DNA from: Coprinus comatus
Lineage: Eukaryota; Basidiomycota; Agaricomycetes; Agaricales; Agaricaceae
Direction: 5' to 3'
Assembly: GCA_034638255.1 (NCBI GenBank)
Contig: JAWPGT010000012.1
Span: 372,001 to 436,000 of the forward strand
Length of the DNA: 64,000 nucleotides
Part shown: positions 49,301-63,875 of the stretch, piece after piece
Layout of the letters: each line of letters starts with the position of its first letter
How positions within the stretch are numbered: the first letter of the stretch is position 1
Made by a program: the position numbers and the translations under genes
Notes under the pieces: generated by a model
The model's database searches: none
Told to the model about the DNA's origin: nothing
What the model saw: the letters and a program-made list of their open reading frames with translations, nothing else

Positions 49301-52300
49301 GATATCGGCTCACCCATTCGTGCACCACATGTATTCGGAATCATGACTGGGATGGTACAGTGATGATGCCAGCTGGGCAAAGGGACATCGGAGGCGGAGG
49401 CATATGTATCTATTTATCAATTTCGAGTCACTAAATTGGATAATGTGATAAGTAACGGCTAGTAACGGGTTATTTGCCGCAGAGTGTGAGAGAGAGATTA
49501 TTGAGGAAACAGGTTCAATTGCACATCAAATCGAATGTCGCGTATAAAATCGGACAAAATTATTGGATGAGTCGGTCTTCGAGGTTTTTTTCATTGGTGT
49601 CCGTTTACAATTTCGGGAAGTTGGGCGGGGGCCGATGGGTTCGGCTTAGTAAGCAATCACCTTCCATCCAAGACGCCTGCGCACTAGCCGAACCCAATTA
49701 GCGCTGCTTGGATGCATCCATCACTTACCATCAGAGCTCGATGTCAACCCTTTTATGTCACAGTTCCTTTCCTGTTCTGTTCGCTGCAGAGAAGACGGAG
49801 CATAGTAACACCCTTATTAATCGGTAAGTTCTTGGAACTTCATGAAATATGGGATGGAAGACGGTTGAATTTAGATTTATGAGGTTTGGAAAGTTCCAAA
49901 TGACGCGGGTAGTTCATTATCTTCTGCTGTTATGAGCTGCTGCCTAATCTTGACAAGTATACTTTCCAAGGTATGTCTCTCTGACTAGCGGTATTCACTG
50001 TTAACCTGAAGCACTGACTATACGCACAGCAGTAGAAGGCAGGTGAGGTCTACAAAGCTGCTCTAGGCTTGAGATAGCCTTCCAACCTTGTATTGTGAAG
50101 AAAAGGCTCTGGGTTGAATCATAATGGAAACGGAAAGCATCGAACCTTGTTAAACTGCAAACTTGAACCTACTATGACAATCAGTGAACCGATTCACTAC
50201 AGCCAGTAATTATGTGGAGCAGCTTCAACAAGGCTGACCTGTACATGTGAGTACAGTACACTATAAGCGACTCCAGACTACCAAGGACAAATGCCAGATT
50301 CAACCGGGGTGGCGGATATAATGACGTCATGTGAACTTCTCGTCTCCCCAGTCCAGTACAGCATGCGCCCCCTGGAAGTAACTCAAATAGAGAAGTGTGG
50401 AGCTTGAGATGAATAGGGTGTATCAGAGACTGAGGCTCGCATGGACAGAGTGACTGGCTCGTATGCCAAGGACAACCAGTCAGAGGCTCTTGCCCTTCGA
50501 GACCTAGACTATCATTGTTATGCTAAGCTTTGCTAGTATAGATGTCTTGGCTAAGGCATTGGAACTACGCAACATAGTTTTCTCTGCATCAATTCTCCTT
50601 TTGGAAGCTAAACTTGCTTTCGGCCACTAGAGACCGAAAATGCGTCGACCAATTGGTTTGGGGCTAATGTGTGTTAACTTACATTCTCTCGTCCCTCAAT
50701 GGCCTGTGAATTGTAACCGAGAATGTACCCGTTGGACGAAACACGATATTGACCATAACGTTCCTGTTACAGCTCTTATGGTAGCCTAAATGACGTAGTA
50801 GGACGAGAATAGCGATAGCACGTTTGTGAACTCGACTTTCTTCATATGTTTATTACGCCCACTATGACAGCTATATGTGAATTAACCACCTGGTAGGAAA
50901 AATCCTGCACACATATTATCCTGGATGTGTTGAAAATGCCCAATCCAATCGAGGTGGCTGTGAATCGTCGAAGGCACAATATCAGTCCCTCGTTAATCAA
51001 ATTCAAAAATGTAATATTTATCTGTTTACATTGATAATTGGTATTATAGCTCTGTATATGCTCAATTTCCTCCATATATGTTCACCAAATCACTATCTGC
51101 GTATTATGGACTGCCATTCAACAGCGGTTAATACTGCACTGAATCGTAAATGTTATGCTACATAGCAACAGAACAAAGTTTCGATACCGGCAAAAACCTA
51201 ATATGTATATTTAATCCGGTCTGCCGTTCTCGGTGGGCCGTGGCATGACAGAGTCCGAGCCGAGTGCGCAGCCAATCGCATGAGAGTTTCCCTTTTAAGG
51301 TAATAGATGGTAGCCCTGTCCGTCCTGTACGGGCGCTGTTTAAGGGACATGGTACCTGGGTATACTACCGCAGAGTTTACAGACCGACTCTTTTGGTTGT
51401 CTTGTAACAGTTTATTCGACTCGGTACCACCTGGCACCACTGGTCATCTTTCAATTGACATCACGATTCCAAACACACATCAATGGTACCTAAGCCTGAC
51501 ACATGATTATTCGAGGAGGTCACGACATTTCAAATACCAGGACGGATGGTGAAAAATTTGCTGTAGGAGTCAGTGGTATTTTTAAACACAAGGGGCACCC
51601 TGTAAGTAAACCAAAAAGTGAACCTGAGCCAGCCAAGCGCGGGAATGTATGTATATTAAGGGACATAAGCGCGATCGGGACAGTGTTGTGGCTGTACATC
51701 ACATCCGCTTGATTGTACCCCGACAACGACGCACTGTAAAAGACATCAAGAAGACATGATATCTGCACAATACTCAGCTTAAGTAATATATACAAGATTG
51801 TCAACAGGTTCAGTATCGCCCCATCATCCTATGTCAAGGGGATGCCGGACTGGTTCGTTGTGTGACACATTGGGCTTGAGGAAAGGGAGATTCGCGCACA
51901 GCCTACAACTGCGCTCATAATCAGGGACCTGGAAACTCGGTGGTAGCCGGTGGCTCTCCTTGACCGCGTCCGAGTGTCCAAAACTCGAAGTTGACTAGTG
52001 AGTTGCTATGTGGAAAAACCCTTGATAGGTGGAGGCACTACTTGCATTCATTATTGTGGTGTCATGCTGATAGTAGGTATCCTGTTTGTACTAGACGGTC
52101 TTTAGAACGAGTATTGTGTCAATACTAGTAGGTTTGTGAGGATATGTGGATGCCAGGGTGGGCAAACTTACGCGTCAAGAAAACAACCGAAGAGTACTTA
52201 GTGGCGTTTCATGTCATAGTAAGTACTATAGTGACCAAGCCACCTCAACGCGTCAGCATGTCTAAACTTAAAATTTGATTATAAATAACTTACAAACTGT

Positions 52301-55300
52301 CAGAAATATCGTCTACAATCGCCTAAAGAGCCGATCGCGTACTGTGTTGGGAAACCTAAACTTCGGTCTTTCCGGGATATGAACGCCCTTTGTTGTCTGG
52401 CACTTCATCTCACACTTTGTCACACAACCGATCAGTTAACCCAGCTTCAAAAATACAATTGTCTAATGTCAATGGTACGTGCTCTGCACTACTTTTTGAT
52501 TGATTGATGTCCGCAGAACTTGATGTCTGCCTTGATGTACACATATTTCTAAGAAGATGGAAATGGCACCATCTGTTGGCTGCGTATGGCGATACGATGT
52601 TAAAAACAAAAGCTCACTTTTTTCGCTTTTGTTTCTATCACTGTCGCATCATTCCTTCAACACGCCCAAAAGTGGCCGGATAGAGAAAAATATGTCATGA
52701 AACAACAATAGGTGATAGAGATTGATATTCTAGTAGTCTTTCATTATCACTTGCCAGTCTGGACTTCATGTCACACATTCGATGTACGAACGGAAAGTAT
52801 CAGCAGGTGTACACAGACTGATATGAGTGATTAGACCGTGTGCCTGGATGCGTAGGCTGCGGGGTATAGAGGGCTTTTTATAGCACATACCGACTTTGAA
52901 GGACCCTATCACAATCGAAGCTAACTAGAGCCACTTTAAGTACCTCAAAACAACATTACGGCGGATTGCAACCATTGCGCGGTTGTGTCGGGAGTTCGAT
53001 TGATGTAGATGGCATCCGGTTCACGCGTAAAGAGTGAAAGAAGTATGTCGAACACTTAGGTTGGGGACTCGGACACTTGTTCCTGATATGTCAGATGCTT
53101 CCGTTGTTTGTTTACCAGTAGCAATTACTCGAGAGTAATTCGCTTGTAACGTATTTGGTGGATTTGCGGAGTATGCATATTCTTCCAAGAACGTAGTGCT
53201 ATGGGAACTAGAACTGAGTAGATATGGTCACAAGTACTTGTGGAAGTTCGCACCGATCATGTATAGAAAGCACGAAAGTCGCATATTGTGCACGCCCACG
53301 TGAACCCAAGAACACATTGTTACTTCCTGGTTACTTCACTGGTAAGAGCCTCATTTAATTCGGTACCTATAGCAAGTGATACATCATTCCAAGTAGTTGG
53401 ATTGCCAATATAATATAACAGGAAACGGCCACTTGTCCTGCAGGGAACGGTCGCCAAAGTTCGTAGCCTGCTGGCAAGGTCACCCGACATAGCAGATAGC
53501 GGCGATTTTGCGGAGGTTGGTGGTCAGACGGACAATATCCAGAAGTCCACAAACGACGCAAGGTATGATTGCATTAAGTTCCAGACTTCTGCTATAGCAC
53601 AAGCGCTAAGGCTTTGAACTTCTTCGGTGCGAAGAAACCGCACTGGGAATTTTGATGAAATGGAGTGAAGCTAGTAAACATGATTCGTGATACCTGATTC
53701 CCGAGTCTCACCAAGAACAGGATATAAGAAGGTCAGGCGTCAGGTGGAAGCGACCTCCATAGGATGACAGAAACGAGTGAGACTGGGCTGCCCTGGGCTG
53801 CCCCGCTCTCCGAATACTGCAACACATGCCGAGGAACACACGTATACAGAAAATGCTGAGGCTGATATAGCTATCACGGGGATTTCTCAGACATTGTGTG
53901 TCAGCCGATTGTCCATGTCAGCAACAGGTCAGCACTCTCCGAGTTGTATTTTTGCCGTTCCGTTCCGGGGATCGCAAATTGTCTGTTTTTGTCAGAATCC
54001 AAATGTGAACTGGCCCGGTTGTCACGTCACACTCCCGTGACAAACTCGCAATGACAAACACACTCAGCTCGTTCCGCCTCAACAGACGGTAGCAAGAGAG
54101 GTGGCTGGGAAAGTCTTGAAGCTTCAAGGGATCACGAAACCCCAAAGGCCTTTGCTTCGCTTTTCTCACTCTTGTCAACTCCACAATATCACTTCCGATG
54201 GACGATCCCTGAATTCCGCCGCAGTCGCAGGTAACCCAAGTACAGAAACATACTAGTCCTACTGTCAACCAGTCTGGTGTTGCTTGCCCACCTGAACTAT
54301 TCTTGACCTGTAGACCTTGCAACGCCCCTATGTTTCGAATGATTTCGACCCACAGGCCAGGATGTAGGATTGGACGCGCGCTCGAGACGCAAAATGTTAA
54401 ATGATGAATCCAATCAAAGATCTGCTATATCATTCCTCTTTAGTCGTGATGTGGCTCTCTAAGTTCTGGTTTTGGAAAACACGCGGACGCGACTGAACGG
54501 ACCCCTGTGGACACAAACGGTTTTATGGCACGCTCAGCCGACACCTTTTTTTTCATTTCAGCTTTCAATCAACCGCCTTCAAATGTCATCGCATCTGATC
54601 TTGTTCTCGCCATGAGTCACTCTTGGCCATATCTCTTTCATTGGGTTTGTATATTTAAGATCAACTAACCTTTGGTACCTTTTTTTCCGGTGCGCAATTA
54701 GTAGAATTCCGATGTGTCGCTAATCTACATAAACAATCCACAAACACACTTTTCAAGCGTTAGATTGGATTTGACCTAAAAGAAACAAGAATATAGGTAC
54801 AATCTAACTTTTAACTCACCACAACGAGCATAGTATGCACCGGTATAAACCAAAGCTTTTGCCTGATGGTGATTGCATTAGCTTTACAGAGGATACTGAG
54901 AGACTGGTGCGGTTACTTCTGAGATTAAAAGTCTCCGCACAACTCTATTAGCCGATCCAGAAAATTAGAGACGAGCAGCTGATAGTCTCCAATGACACAA
55001 ATACCTTCAACACACAAAAATGGTTGTTTCTTATATTGTTATTTCGACGATGAGTGCGTCAATCTCATTCATTGTTCCGTGCCTTGTTGATAAATCCATA
55101 GGTTAACTTATTAAGAAATCGAAAGCCAGCAAATCGAACTTGCACTCGTTCTCTAGACGAGTCATCCAAACACTTACTTTGAAGTCTGTACGATGCTTGG
55201 TACACAACCGCTAGTTTCAATGTCCCGGCACAGCGTTAACACAAGCTTTCCGGTAAAGCTTATATAAACTATCTTAGTCTAATGTCCACGATGACTGAAG

Positions 55301-58300
55301 TACTGACAGGTGGTATGTGATGGGTCACCTCGTTCGGCATTTTGCCTGCCAGTAGCTAAAGAACACATTCACTCATCACCGGCTCTTTATCATATACGAA
55401 GGTTCGTGATCCGCATCAAATTATGAACACCCCATTGCTCATGTATTATAAGTATTACTTATCAGGAGGGGCTAAAACGGACTTGGTTTATATGAGATTG
55501 AACATTTCCGGTATTGACGGACAGTCATTCATATCATTTTCGCAGCCTCGGGTGTGAGGAAATCGCATATCGCTCCCGCCATGTCCCCAATATGAAGAAT
55601 TGATAAGGATAATAGTTAATCTCAAAACCCTCCAAGATTTAAACAGTACGCAGCGCTGATGGTCGTCGCATACATGTCATGTGCTCCGACTAATGGGAAA
55701 TTGAGACATTTAGGAGAGTATGTTGAGAGGACAACCAAACCTCAACCTTCAAGACAGGCAAGACAAAAAGTTTCAATGCTTATGACAGAAACACCGGAAG
55801 TGGGTTACAGAGTTAAAAATAGTCGATCAAAGTGATTTGAATGGGTTTTTGACCTCGGGACCTGAACACGTACTTGTGTACGTAGGTGCGGACAAAGGGG
55901 TGTCGTCAGGGTGTGCGATTGATTACCTTTTGGGTTACTCAAGCGGAACGTGTACAATGTGCGTATGTATTTGTAAAGTCCTTCGTTGCTAAGTACTCTA
56001 CTTTATGGGGTTCAAACGTTCAAACTTCATATGTGGCTACGGTCTTTGGGGAGCCCGAGTTTAAGGGATCAATCCTTTGAAATCCTTGTATCCTTCATCG
56101 TTTGATCATGAGAATAAGTCACAAGTCATGAGATTTGGTAAATGTGTGGGAATTGTCAGTCGTGGCTGGAGGAACTGTAATGTATTGAACTTGGATTGAA
56201 CTGGTTCTAATGGTTAAGAAGGAGATGAATGTGTTCTAAAGATCGGAATTAGCCATAATTCAGGGTTGGGGATGAAAGATTAATGAAAAAAGACAAATGT
56301 GGGTATTTGGGTTTCGGTTCCTGGTACTTGGCTACCAAACGAAATTAAAGGAGCTGGAAAAGCAACGCGACACACGAGATAGGGGTACTTTTTTGTGGTT
56401 CCACTGTGTGGTTGAACCATTGCATTGTGTTGTCAATTCTTAGGGATTGAGAAGCCCGATTACGGTCAATTCAAATGATTCAATAAGTTATTTCGGTTCC
56501 CGAGTTCTGATCATTCACCACATAATCACATATACCAATTGTCACAAAATCAAGAACATGTAGTATGTGTTGATTGTTGATAACTCTTTGTCTCCGTCGT
56601 ACTGATAAGATTCTGACTGCGGATATTGTGTTCTCTTATCCCCTCAGCCCCCAGCATGTACCATCACGAGTATTTTCTACCCACACTTGATCACCGAAAA
56701 TCACGCAAATAGTTGTTGCAAATTGAACTTCTTTAGGACAAAACAGGACAGAAGTTGAATATTGAATATTGATGGCTCCGATGAGACTCGTAATCCCGTT
56801 TTCGAAGTTGGGAACTTGGATGATCAAGCCATTCGTAGAACAATTGAACGAACAACCCCAAAAATGAAAGAGTAAGTTCTTTTTTTAGATCTCTCGTAAA
56901 CAGTACCTCGCAACTCCTGCTTACCTGGTACTCACATCCACACATATTTCTTGATTCTTGATCCATTGATTTCGTTTGATCATTGAAGAAACTATTGGAC
57001 CACCCCCAACCCTTTACAACTTATGTTATTTTTGACCTTTCTCTCTCTCAGCTCATTAATAGATTAATGTGTGTTTGTTGACTTAGGCTCCTTATCGCAT
57101 TAATGTTGATTTTCAGTGATTCAATTTAGGTATCAGTAATCGATAACATCATTATCCACAGTGGTGGTGGTACGAAAATTAGTATTCCTACTACGTAGGT
57201 GGCACCGTCAGTGCGGTCTCAATGTTCCATGTGTGTAGCCTTCGGAGTCACGACGGTACTAGTACCGCAGTAACAGTTTTTTTTTTGGCCCCTCGTTATG
57301 CGGAGGAATTCAGATTTGGAGTTCTCAGGTTTGGAAGGCTCGGGGCTCAGGAATTAGGAATCAGGCCTCAGGCCTCAGGGGACACTCAGAAATCATTAAT
57401 CAGCAGTCGAGATTCAAAGATTTGGTCATGACAAACGAACAGCCTTATTTAACTTTTGCTTAATCCGCCACCTGTAATTATAGCAGTGGGTTATCTAGAA
57501 CTCGTCGCAGTCTATTTTTCTCTTTGGTATATGATTATGGCATGAGAATGGGTGGAGGTTCCTAAAAGATAAGGATAAGCCTGCATGAGGATCAGGCTGC
57601 GGCAAGGGTACTCACTGCTCTGAAGAAGTTCAACTGTCTATTGATTATGCGGTATCATCTAATGACTATCATAGTACAAGATTTAATAGCTGTCGCTGTT
57701 ACTATTGTCCTTATTAATACTGTTATCAGTGTTGTTTCGTTATAGCCGATGAAGTAGGAATTTAGGAGGTACCTGTACGGTTATGATTATAGTTATGTTA
57801 ATGGTCCAGACAATGATCAACGATCACATAATAGCAATACTCAATGCTGGTTCAAGTTGTTGAAAAGGAGTAGCGGTAGAAGTTCAAACTGCTTTGTGAA
57901 TGAATTTCATCACCTGCAGCTTCAATACTACTATAAATCCGTAGGAAACGGCGAAAATGTCAACAACTTGTGTAGTGGGTATGGTGTTGGCCAGTGTCTT
58001 CTTAGTCTTCTTAATGAAAAAATCAAGTCCGTTTGGGACCGTTCTTGATCACTGTACGTTAATAACATAGTAACAGTTTTTTTTTTGTTTGAAAACAAAA
58101 ACGTGGTAGGTGCGTGTATATATGTGGACCAAACATGTGCAAGTATGTAGGTTCTGGCTCTGGACTTACCGGCCGTGGGTTACTGCAATAATGGAGATGA
58201 CTGGCTGTTGTAACAGCCAACTAGATTTGTATTCAACTCGGATTATGCTGGGGCGAGTCCAATCTCGGTTCTGGAACTTAGAAGTGTTTTAAAGAAGACT

Positions 58301-60384
58301 CTTTGTGAAGTACTGGTTGGAATAGAAACTGAGATAAATAGCCGTGAACACCGAAGTTGCCAATAATGATCATGATGTTGATATTTTCTTTTGAGGGAGG
58401 ACAAGTGTATGTGTATGTGCTTCAAGAAAGTTATTTTTATTGTATAGATGAGGTCAGTGGCGGAGAAGAGTTTTAGAGTATAATTGAAAGTATGAAAGGG
58501 AACACTGGAGCTTCTTGCTCCTACATAATACCGGGAGCGTATGGGGGCCGTCCAACACCAATGATCCAATTGAATAGTACGTTTTCTGACGCCGGTATTT
58601 TCGAAGTTAGAAAAAAAGGGGGATCAACGTTCAATGGGATAATCCGGGCCCCATATAGAGAAGAGAGCTGTGGTACTACTAACTAACCCACTGTTCCGCT
58701 GAGAACTGAGACAGAGAAAGATTTTTTTGTGCGTTGAGTTTGACTCGGGAAAGAATCGTGGTGGTGGTGGTGGTGGTGCAATGGTAGTCGACCTGTGCAT
58801 AGATTCCGTGGTTGTAGGCTTGTAAAGAAGCTGTAAGCGTGTTCTCCAAGATGCCAGAGATGAAGATGGCAGTGCCAGTTTTTGCAGGAAATGAGATTTT
58901 GAGATTTTGATTAATGATTCTTAGAACATGGTGCTGTGTTGGGATCTTATTGTTACTTGCCACTCATTGACGCTCAGGTATAAGGGTGTTGCGGAATTGT
59001 GACCAGTGAGCCGAACTTCTACCACACTAGGACATCAAGCTGGGTCGTTCGTTTTCGGTTTTCAATTGCGAAGTTGGACTGCCAGCAGCCAGTGGTTCGT
59101 CACGTTCAATGCTGACATTGCCGTCGGATATGTGGTGTGATTAATGTTCGATCCTTTATTCTTTATGGTTCTAGACAAGAAGGGATGTGATGTTGATTTG
59201 TTGGAGTGTTTGTTGATTAGATAGTGGATGAATGATTTAGATGTTAATGTTTTGATTTTGATTTTCTTTTACCTCACTTATCACATCATTATCACGAATC
59301 TGTGTCAGCTCGAGGCGAGTCGAGATTAATGATCGTCGAATTTATCATGAAGTATGTATGCATATAGAGTATGAAATGATTTATAATTTTTTAGTAACTG
59401 AGTGAAGATCTTTATTGCTCAGTTTGTGATTTATGGATTGGATGTTACAGTGATGAGTGTAGTGAAGCCGGAAGTAGACTATCAACGTTCAGCAATAACT
59501 GTTGATGAGATGAATTAGAAGTATAAAGGTTGTAAATTAACGTGAATCTTTGTACTCATTGATGAGATTTTCTTTTGGGAACAAGCCTTGTTGGAACAGT
59601 GATGATCAAAGTCTGCAGACTTTTATTTATTGTAGTGTGATTCATAAATACCAACGTTGGATACAGTGATAGGATATCACGCTTCATGTACAAGGTGTCT
59701 GTTGTACGAGTAAGGTGAGATTGTTGTTATATTGAACGGAAATCAAAAGGTCTGGCTGTTGACAATGGTAGAATGGCAGCTGAAACGTTGATATTGGGCC
59801 TCTCATTTACATTTTTATGTAGCCTCCTCTATCGAAGCTCATAATAAAAAGGATGTACATGAAGCAAGCTAGGGGCCCTTGCTATTGTAAGTCAAGGAAA
59901 ATGTTCCGAACAAGTGTTTGGACCTGGAATGCCCATGTGGATTTGAATTAAACGGATCAAACGATCATGATATGATATCATTGTTAGTCTACCTGAATAA
60001 GCTGAACATAGGAACCTAACCAAGGCATGAGACCACTATATCCTATCCAGGTATTTATTCTCCAGGAGTATCAGTGTGAGATATCGATGAACGCTTAGAG
60101 TAATCAACAATTGAATTGAGTCGCTCAGACCAGTTCGAGTTAGTCACCGCTTTGTGACGCGGGAGGTAGTCTGATAGCTTGAGAAATAGGGAGCTTACTA
60201 CAGTTTTTCGAGAGGAAAAATAGGGCGGTATGGGTGGCGGCGGCGCGGCAACAGAGAGTGGAATACGAAAAGGAGTTGTTGAGTGGGGTGACGTGACCAC
60301 GGGGTGACTCAATGTGACGGACCGAGAAAGGACGGTGCTGCTAGTTGCTTGCAGACATATAATCCCTCCTCGTCGTTGGCTCCA
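43366..60384. other. 17 kb gene-poor region
   Basis: I found no gene, RNA or named element that I can support. Reading frames are short and frequently interrupted, without the intron signals seen in real genes here. Simple repeats present: CA runs near 44510-44524, GT runs near 45040-45052 and 45797-45811, a CAGGCCT duplication near 57362-57378, and a GGT run at 58758-58778. Two T-rich tracts (57278-57287 and 58077-58085) are each preceded by AGTAACAG. The stretch may consist of decayed transposons, but nothing diagnostic is left to read by eye. Confidence 0.5.
58758..58778. repeat. (GTG)n microsatellite
   Basis: Seven GTG units in gene-free sequence. Confidence 0.75.
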
Positions 60385-63336
60385 ATGGCGAGCTCGTTCG
60401 CCGCATATGCGTCGCAGTATCTGAATAGGAATCAGCAAAATGATGCTCGGCTGTCATCGTCACAGCCTATGTTCTTCTCGTTTACTACGGACAACGAATC
60501 TCGTGCTGGACATGACACAGATATCGACGACCACGATGATCCCCACATTGGCGAGAGCGAGGTCAGCAGAAATGCTCGGCATATCCAGGACGATGATGAC
60601 GATCCGTATCTGCGCCTAGACGAAGACGAGCACACTGCAAGAAGTGGCTTTGAACCCAGGAACAACCTCCAACGTACTCCGCTCATCCGATCCGACGATG
60701 CCTCCTCAGTCTCCAGCTCACCGCGTGGAGGATGGCTAGCTCATCTTGCATCATCCCCTCTAAAGTCTTTTCGTGCTCCTTCACCCGCACCCTCCTTATC
60801 AGACTCAACCGACTCGGCTCCCCCGCATGACCTTTTATTCACACCGGCTCCCCAGGCTCGACACCCGCCCCCACCGCCTACAACGGGTAGACAACCAGCT
60901 GCTTTGACATTGACTCAGTCTCTGCTTCCTCGCGATGGCAGAACACGGCCCATGGACGTGTTCAACCTTCCTGATCCACGACACACACCTAGAAGCCGGC
61001 GGAAGTACAACGATTCAACTTGGACAGCCTTGTGGTTGACCGGCATCTCAATATGCGTCTTCTTCTCCATTCTTCTATTATTCCTTACCCGCAAACCAAA
61101 CCACGAAACCAAAGCTTTACCTTATACAACATTGTTGCACACGGTTCCAATGTTGACCATCTTGACAATATTAAGCGCTTTGGTGGCTTATACACATATT
61201 TTTCTATTACGTATCTTTGTCCGTCCTGTGATGATCGCAACCTTGGTCTTCATACCTGCGACACTCTTCATATCCTCAATCTGGGCCTTCGTTGGAAGCT
61301 TCATGTGGGATGGCAACCAGGAGCCGACCTGGGGAGAGACCGTTGGGTGAGTACATGTTCATTTTGCGTACAACCGAAGATGAAATCATCTTATAAACAT
61401 TCAATGATTTCATCTTATTGAGTACCCTGACGTCGAACTCATACTGAAATAATTCTCATTAATACAGCCTACGTCTATTTGCATTGATCCCTCTTGCTTT
61501 ATCAGTTTTTACTGCCCGGCGGTTACTTCACCTCCCCCGAGACATCCACATTACTTCTAACACACTCACCCTGACAACCCATCTCCTCATAAATAACCCT
61601 TTCCTCCTCGCTTTATCTCCAGTTATTCTTCTTGTAACCTTAATTGGATCTATTCCATTCTTGACTCTTATTTTCCGTCTTCTTCTGATCGGCTATACAA
61701 CCAAAATCTCAGAAGATAGTCCACTATGGGAGTATCATCTTCATGGTTGGGCAAATTGGGCAATTGCCGGGACAGTGGGTGTCTGGTTGTGGAGCTGGGG
61801 CGTCGCCCGTGGAGTCTTGAGGATGAGCTGTGCAAGTGTAATTGGCGCTTGGTATTTCGCAAAGTAAGTGCTTCGACTCTAAAGCTTATCACGATTAAAC
61901 TTATTCATTAATGTCACGCTAGTCCCGACGTTCTTCCACCCCCGCCAATGTCAACTCATACCATTCATGCAGCTCTCGTGCGCTCTACGGGTCCATCGCT
62001 TGGCACTGTTGCACTCTCTGCCCTTATACTCACTATGATTCGACTGCTCACGTTGTTCACTTTGTTTCTCGAACGCCTGCCGTTGTATATTCCTCCTCGT
62101 GCCTTCTTCTTAGTCAATGGAATTCGACTTACCGTCGGCTACCTTGACGGTATAACCACTGCACTCAGCAAGTATGCTCTAGTATATGCAGGATTGACTG
62201 GTGATCCTTTCATGCCCAGTGCAAGGAGGGCAAAGGCGTTGGCTGCGAGTGCTGAAGCAAAGGCAAAACAGTCCAGCGGAAGGAGAAATTCCAGTTCTGA
62301 ACGTGGGCCCTGTTTCACCACTGCTTTTACATTCTGCTAATATGCCAAACTTTAGCTCCTCTAACCCTTCTTACTATATCACCCCTAACCTTATCTTTCC
62401 CTTTTGCGTTAATCACCTACCTCTTCGTTGCACATACCCTAGATGCTCCTGATCAGGCACTTGGAGCTGCGGTGCTCGCTGCCGGTGTCACTTCTCTTGT
62501 CGGCTTGTTTTGTGTTGGTTTAGTGAAGGATACGTATGTTATCACCTAATATTTTCAAACATATAGATGCTGATGCTTGAATCTAAATAGTGCCGATACG
62601 TTATATCTATGCTATTGTATCGACAAAGATGTTGGCGAGCAGCGGAGGGAGGAAGTTTTTATTACGGTCAGGATATAACAATTATCCCCCTGATCAAATA
62701 CTAATGTTCTCCTAGTTCGAATTTGATCACAATGCAAATCAAATTCCTTCTCGTAATCGCAATAATCGTTCTCAACCCTCGCGCTACCCACAAGAGCATG
62801 TTCCGCTCTCACCCCGTTCACCTCCACAAACCCCTCCCCCTCGCAGACAAACGCGACTTCCTGTACAAACGAATCCTTCAGCTCATTCACAGTCGCAGCC
62901 TCGTCAGCCTTTGGCGCAATATGAACAAACGCATTCACGCGCTGTTTCACAGGAGTCCCAGCCTAGCCTACCTGCTGCTAAGGGCATTTCAAGGACTCCT
63001 GTTCAAACTCCTGCCGCTCGTTCCAAACCTTTGACAAATCTTCAGGCAACAACAGACCCCGATGATCTGGATCCATTCCATCACAGTTTCGCTGAAGAAC
63101 ATCCAGAACCGCCTCGATCACCGTCACCTTCCTCTAAGCAGATCAGGAAGATGACTAGTGCAGAGATGAACATGAAGAGTCATGTTTTCGACCCGAAGAA
63201 ACGTGCACAGATGTACGATGATTCTTCAGATGACGATGAAGGCCTAAGGCAGGCCTATAGGTCTCAAGTAAGCGATGTGCCATCGGACAGTATGCAAAAA
63301 TCATCACAAATGTTCCCTGGTTCCGATATCTTTTAG
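60385..63336 (+). CDS. PNS1: PNS1, choline-transporter-like (CTL/SLC44) membrane protein
   Basis: CTL proteins are plasma-membrane or organelle transporters related to choline carriers; the role of fungal Pns1 is poorly defined. Six exons (60385-61346, 61468-61863, 61923-62302, 62356-62533, 62591-62666, 62716-63336) join in phase to 870 residues. Residues 1-210 are acidic, S/P-rich and cytosolic. Then come hydrophobic helices from WTALWLTGISICVFFSILLL on, in alternating clusters typical of ten-helix CTLs. Family signatures: STHTIHAALVRSTGPSLGT, PPRAFFLVNGIRLTVGYLD, KYALVYAGLTGDPF, VTSLVGLFCVGLVKD|TADTLY and CYCIDKDVGEQRREEVF. A long disordered, proline/glutamine-rich tail of about 200 residues follows. 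I chose the ATG at 60385 (MASSFAAYASQYLNRNQQ); an in-frame ATG-less extension upstream exists. The donor at 62303 is GTGGGC, weak but required by frame. Intact. Confidence 0.93.
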
Positions 63337-63875
63337 GACGCTATGCTTCCCTTATCTTAACTGGAGAGATATGATAATGTGTACCTGATATATGTTGGTA
63401 TTGTTCTTTGCCAGTCTTCTTCCAGAACGATCGTTTTGCACCATACATATTTGGTTTTTCCTTTTCCTTCTTGAGATTTAGAGTATGTGGTGACCACACG
63501 GCTGAGCTACTTGGCATCTTCCATTTTTTTATTTCCCAAGTTTTTTGTGTCTTTATGTTTGTGTTTTTCTTTCTATTCTTTGTACATATATCCAATTTTT
63601 CTTGCACATGATTATTATGCCATTTCTGCATGTATTTACTGCAATCCTGACGTTTTCTAGTTACCTTGCTATACCTACCTTACACATATTCCCGTTTATT
63701 CGATTTCATAACAGAATTCTTAAGAATGAGCTAGAATCTCCTGAGAAAAAAGCAAAAATACAAGGTTCAGTCACATGAACGGAAAGAGGAAATCGCTCTT
63801 AGAAGCGGAAAGAAGTATTTGTGTTTGTGCCACGCAAGTCACACATTACACCGCCCACACTTATAATTGATTGCC
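63337..63875. other. Spacer between PNS1 and the next gene
   Basis: T-rich downstream sequence after PNS1 (63380-63620) and the promoter of the following plus-strand gene. No TATA box is evident; ACTTATAATTG lies just before the ATG. Confidence 0.4.

Noticed and set aside
58679..58963. 94-codon minus-strand open frame
   Set aside because: It has a GTG rather than ATG start, contains a trinucleotide microsatellite read as a Thr run, and no domain or splice context was found.
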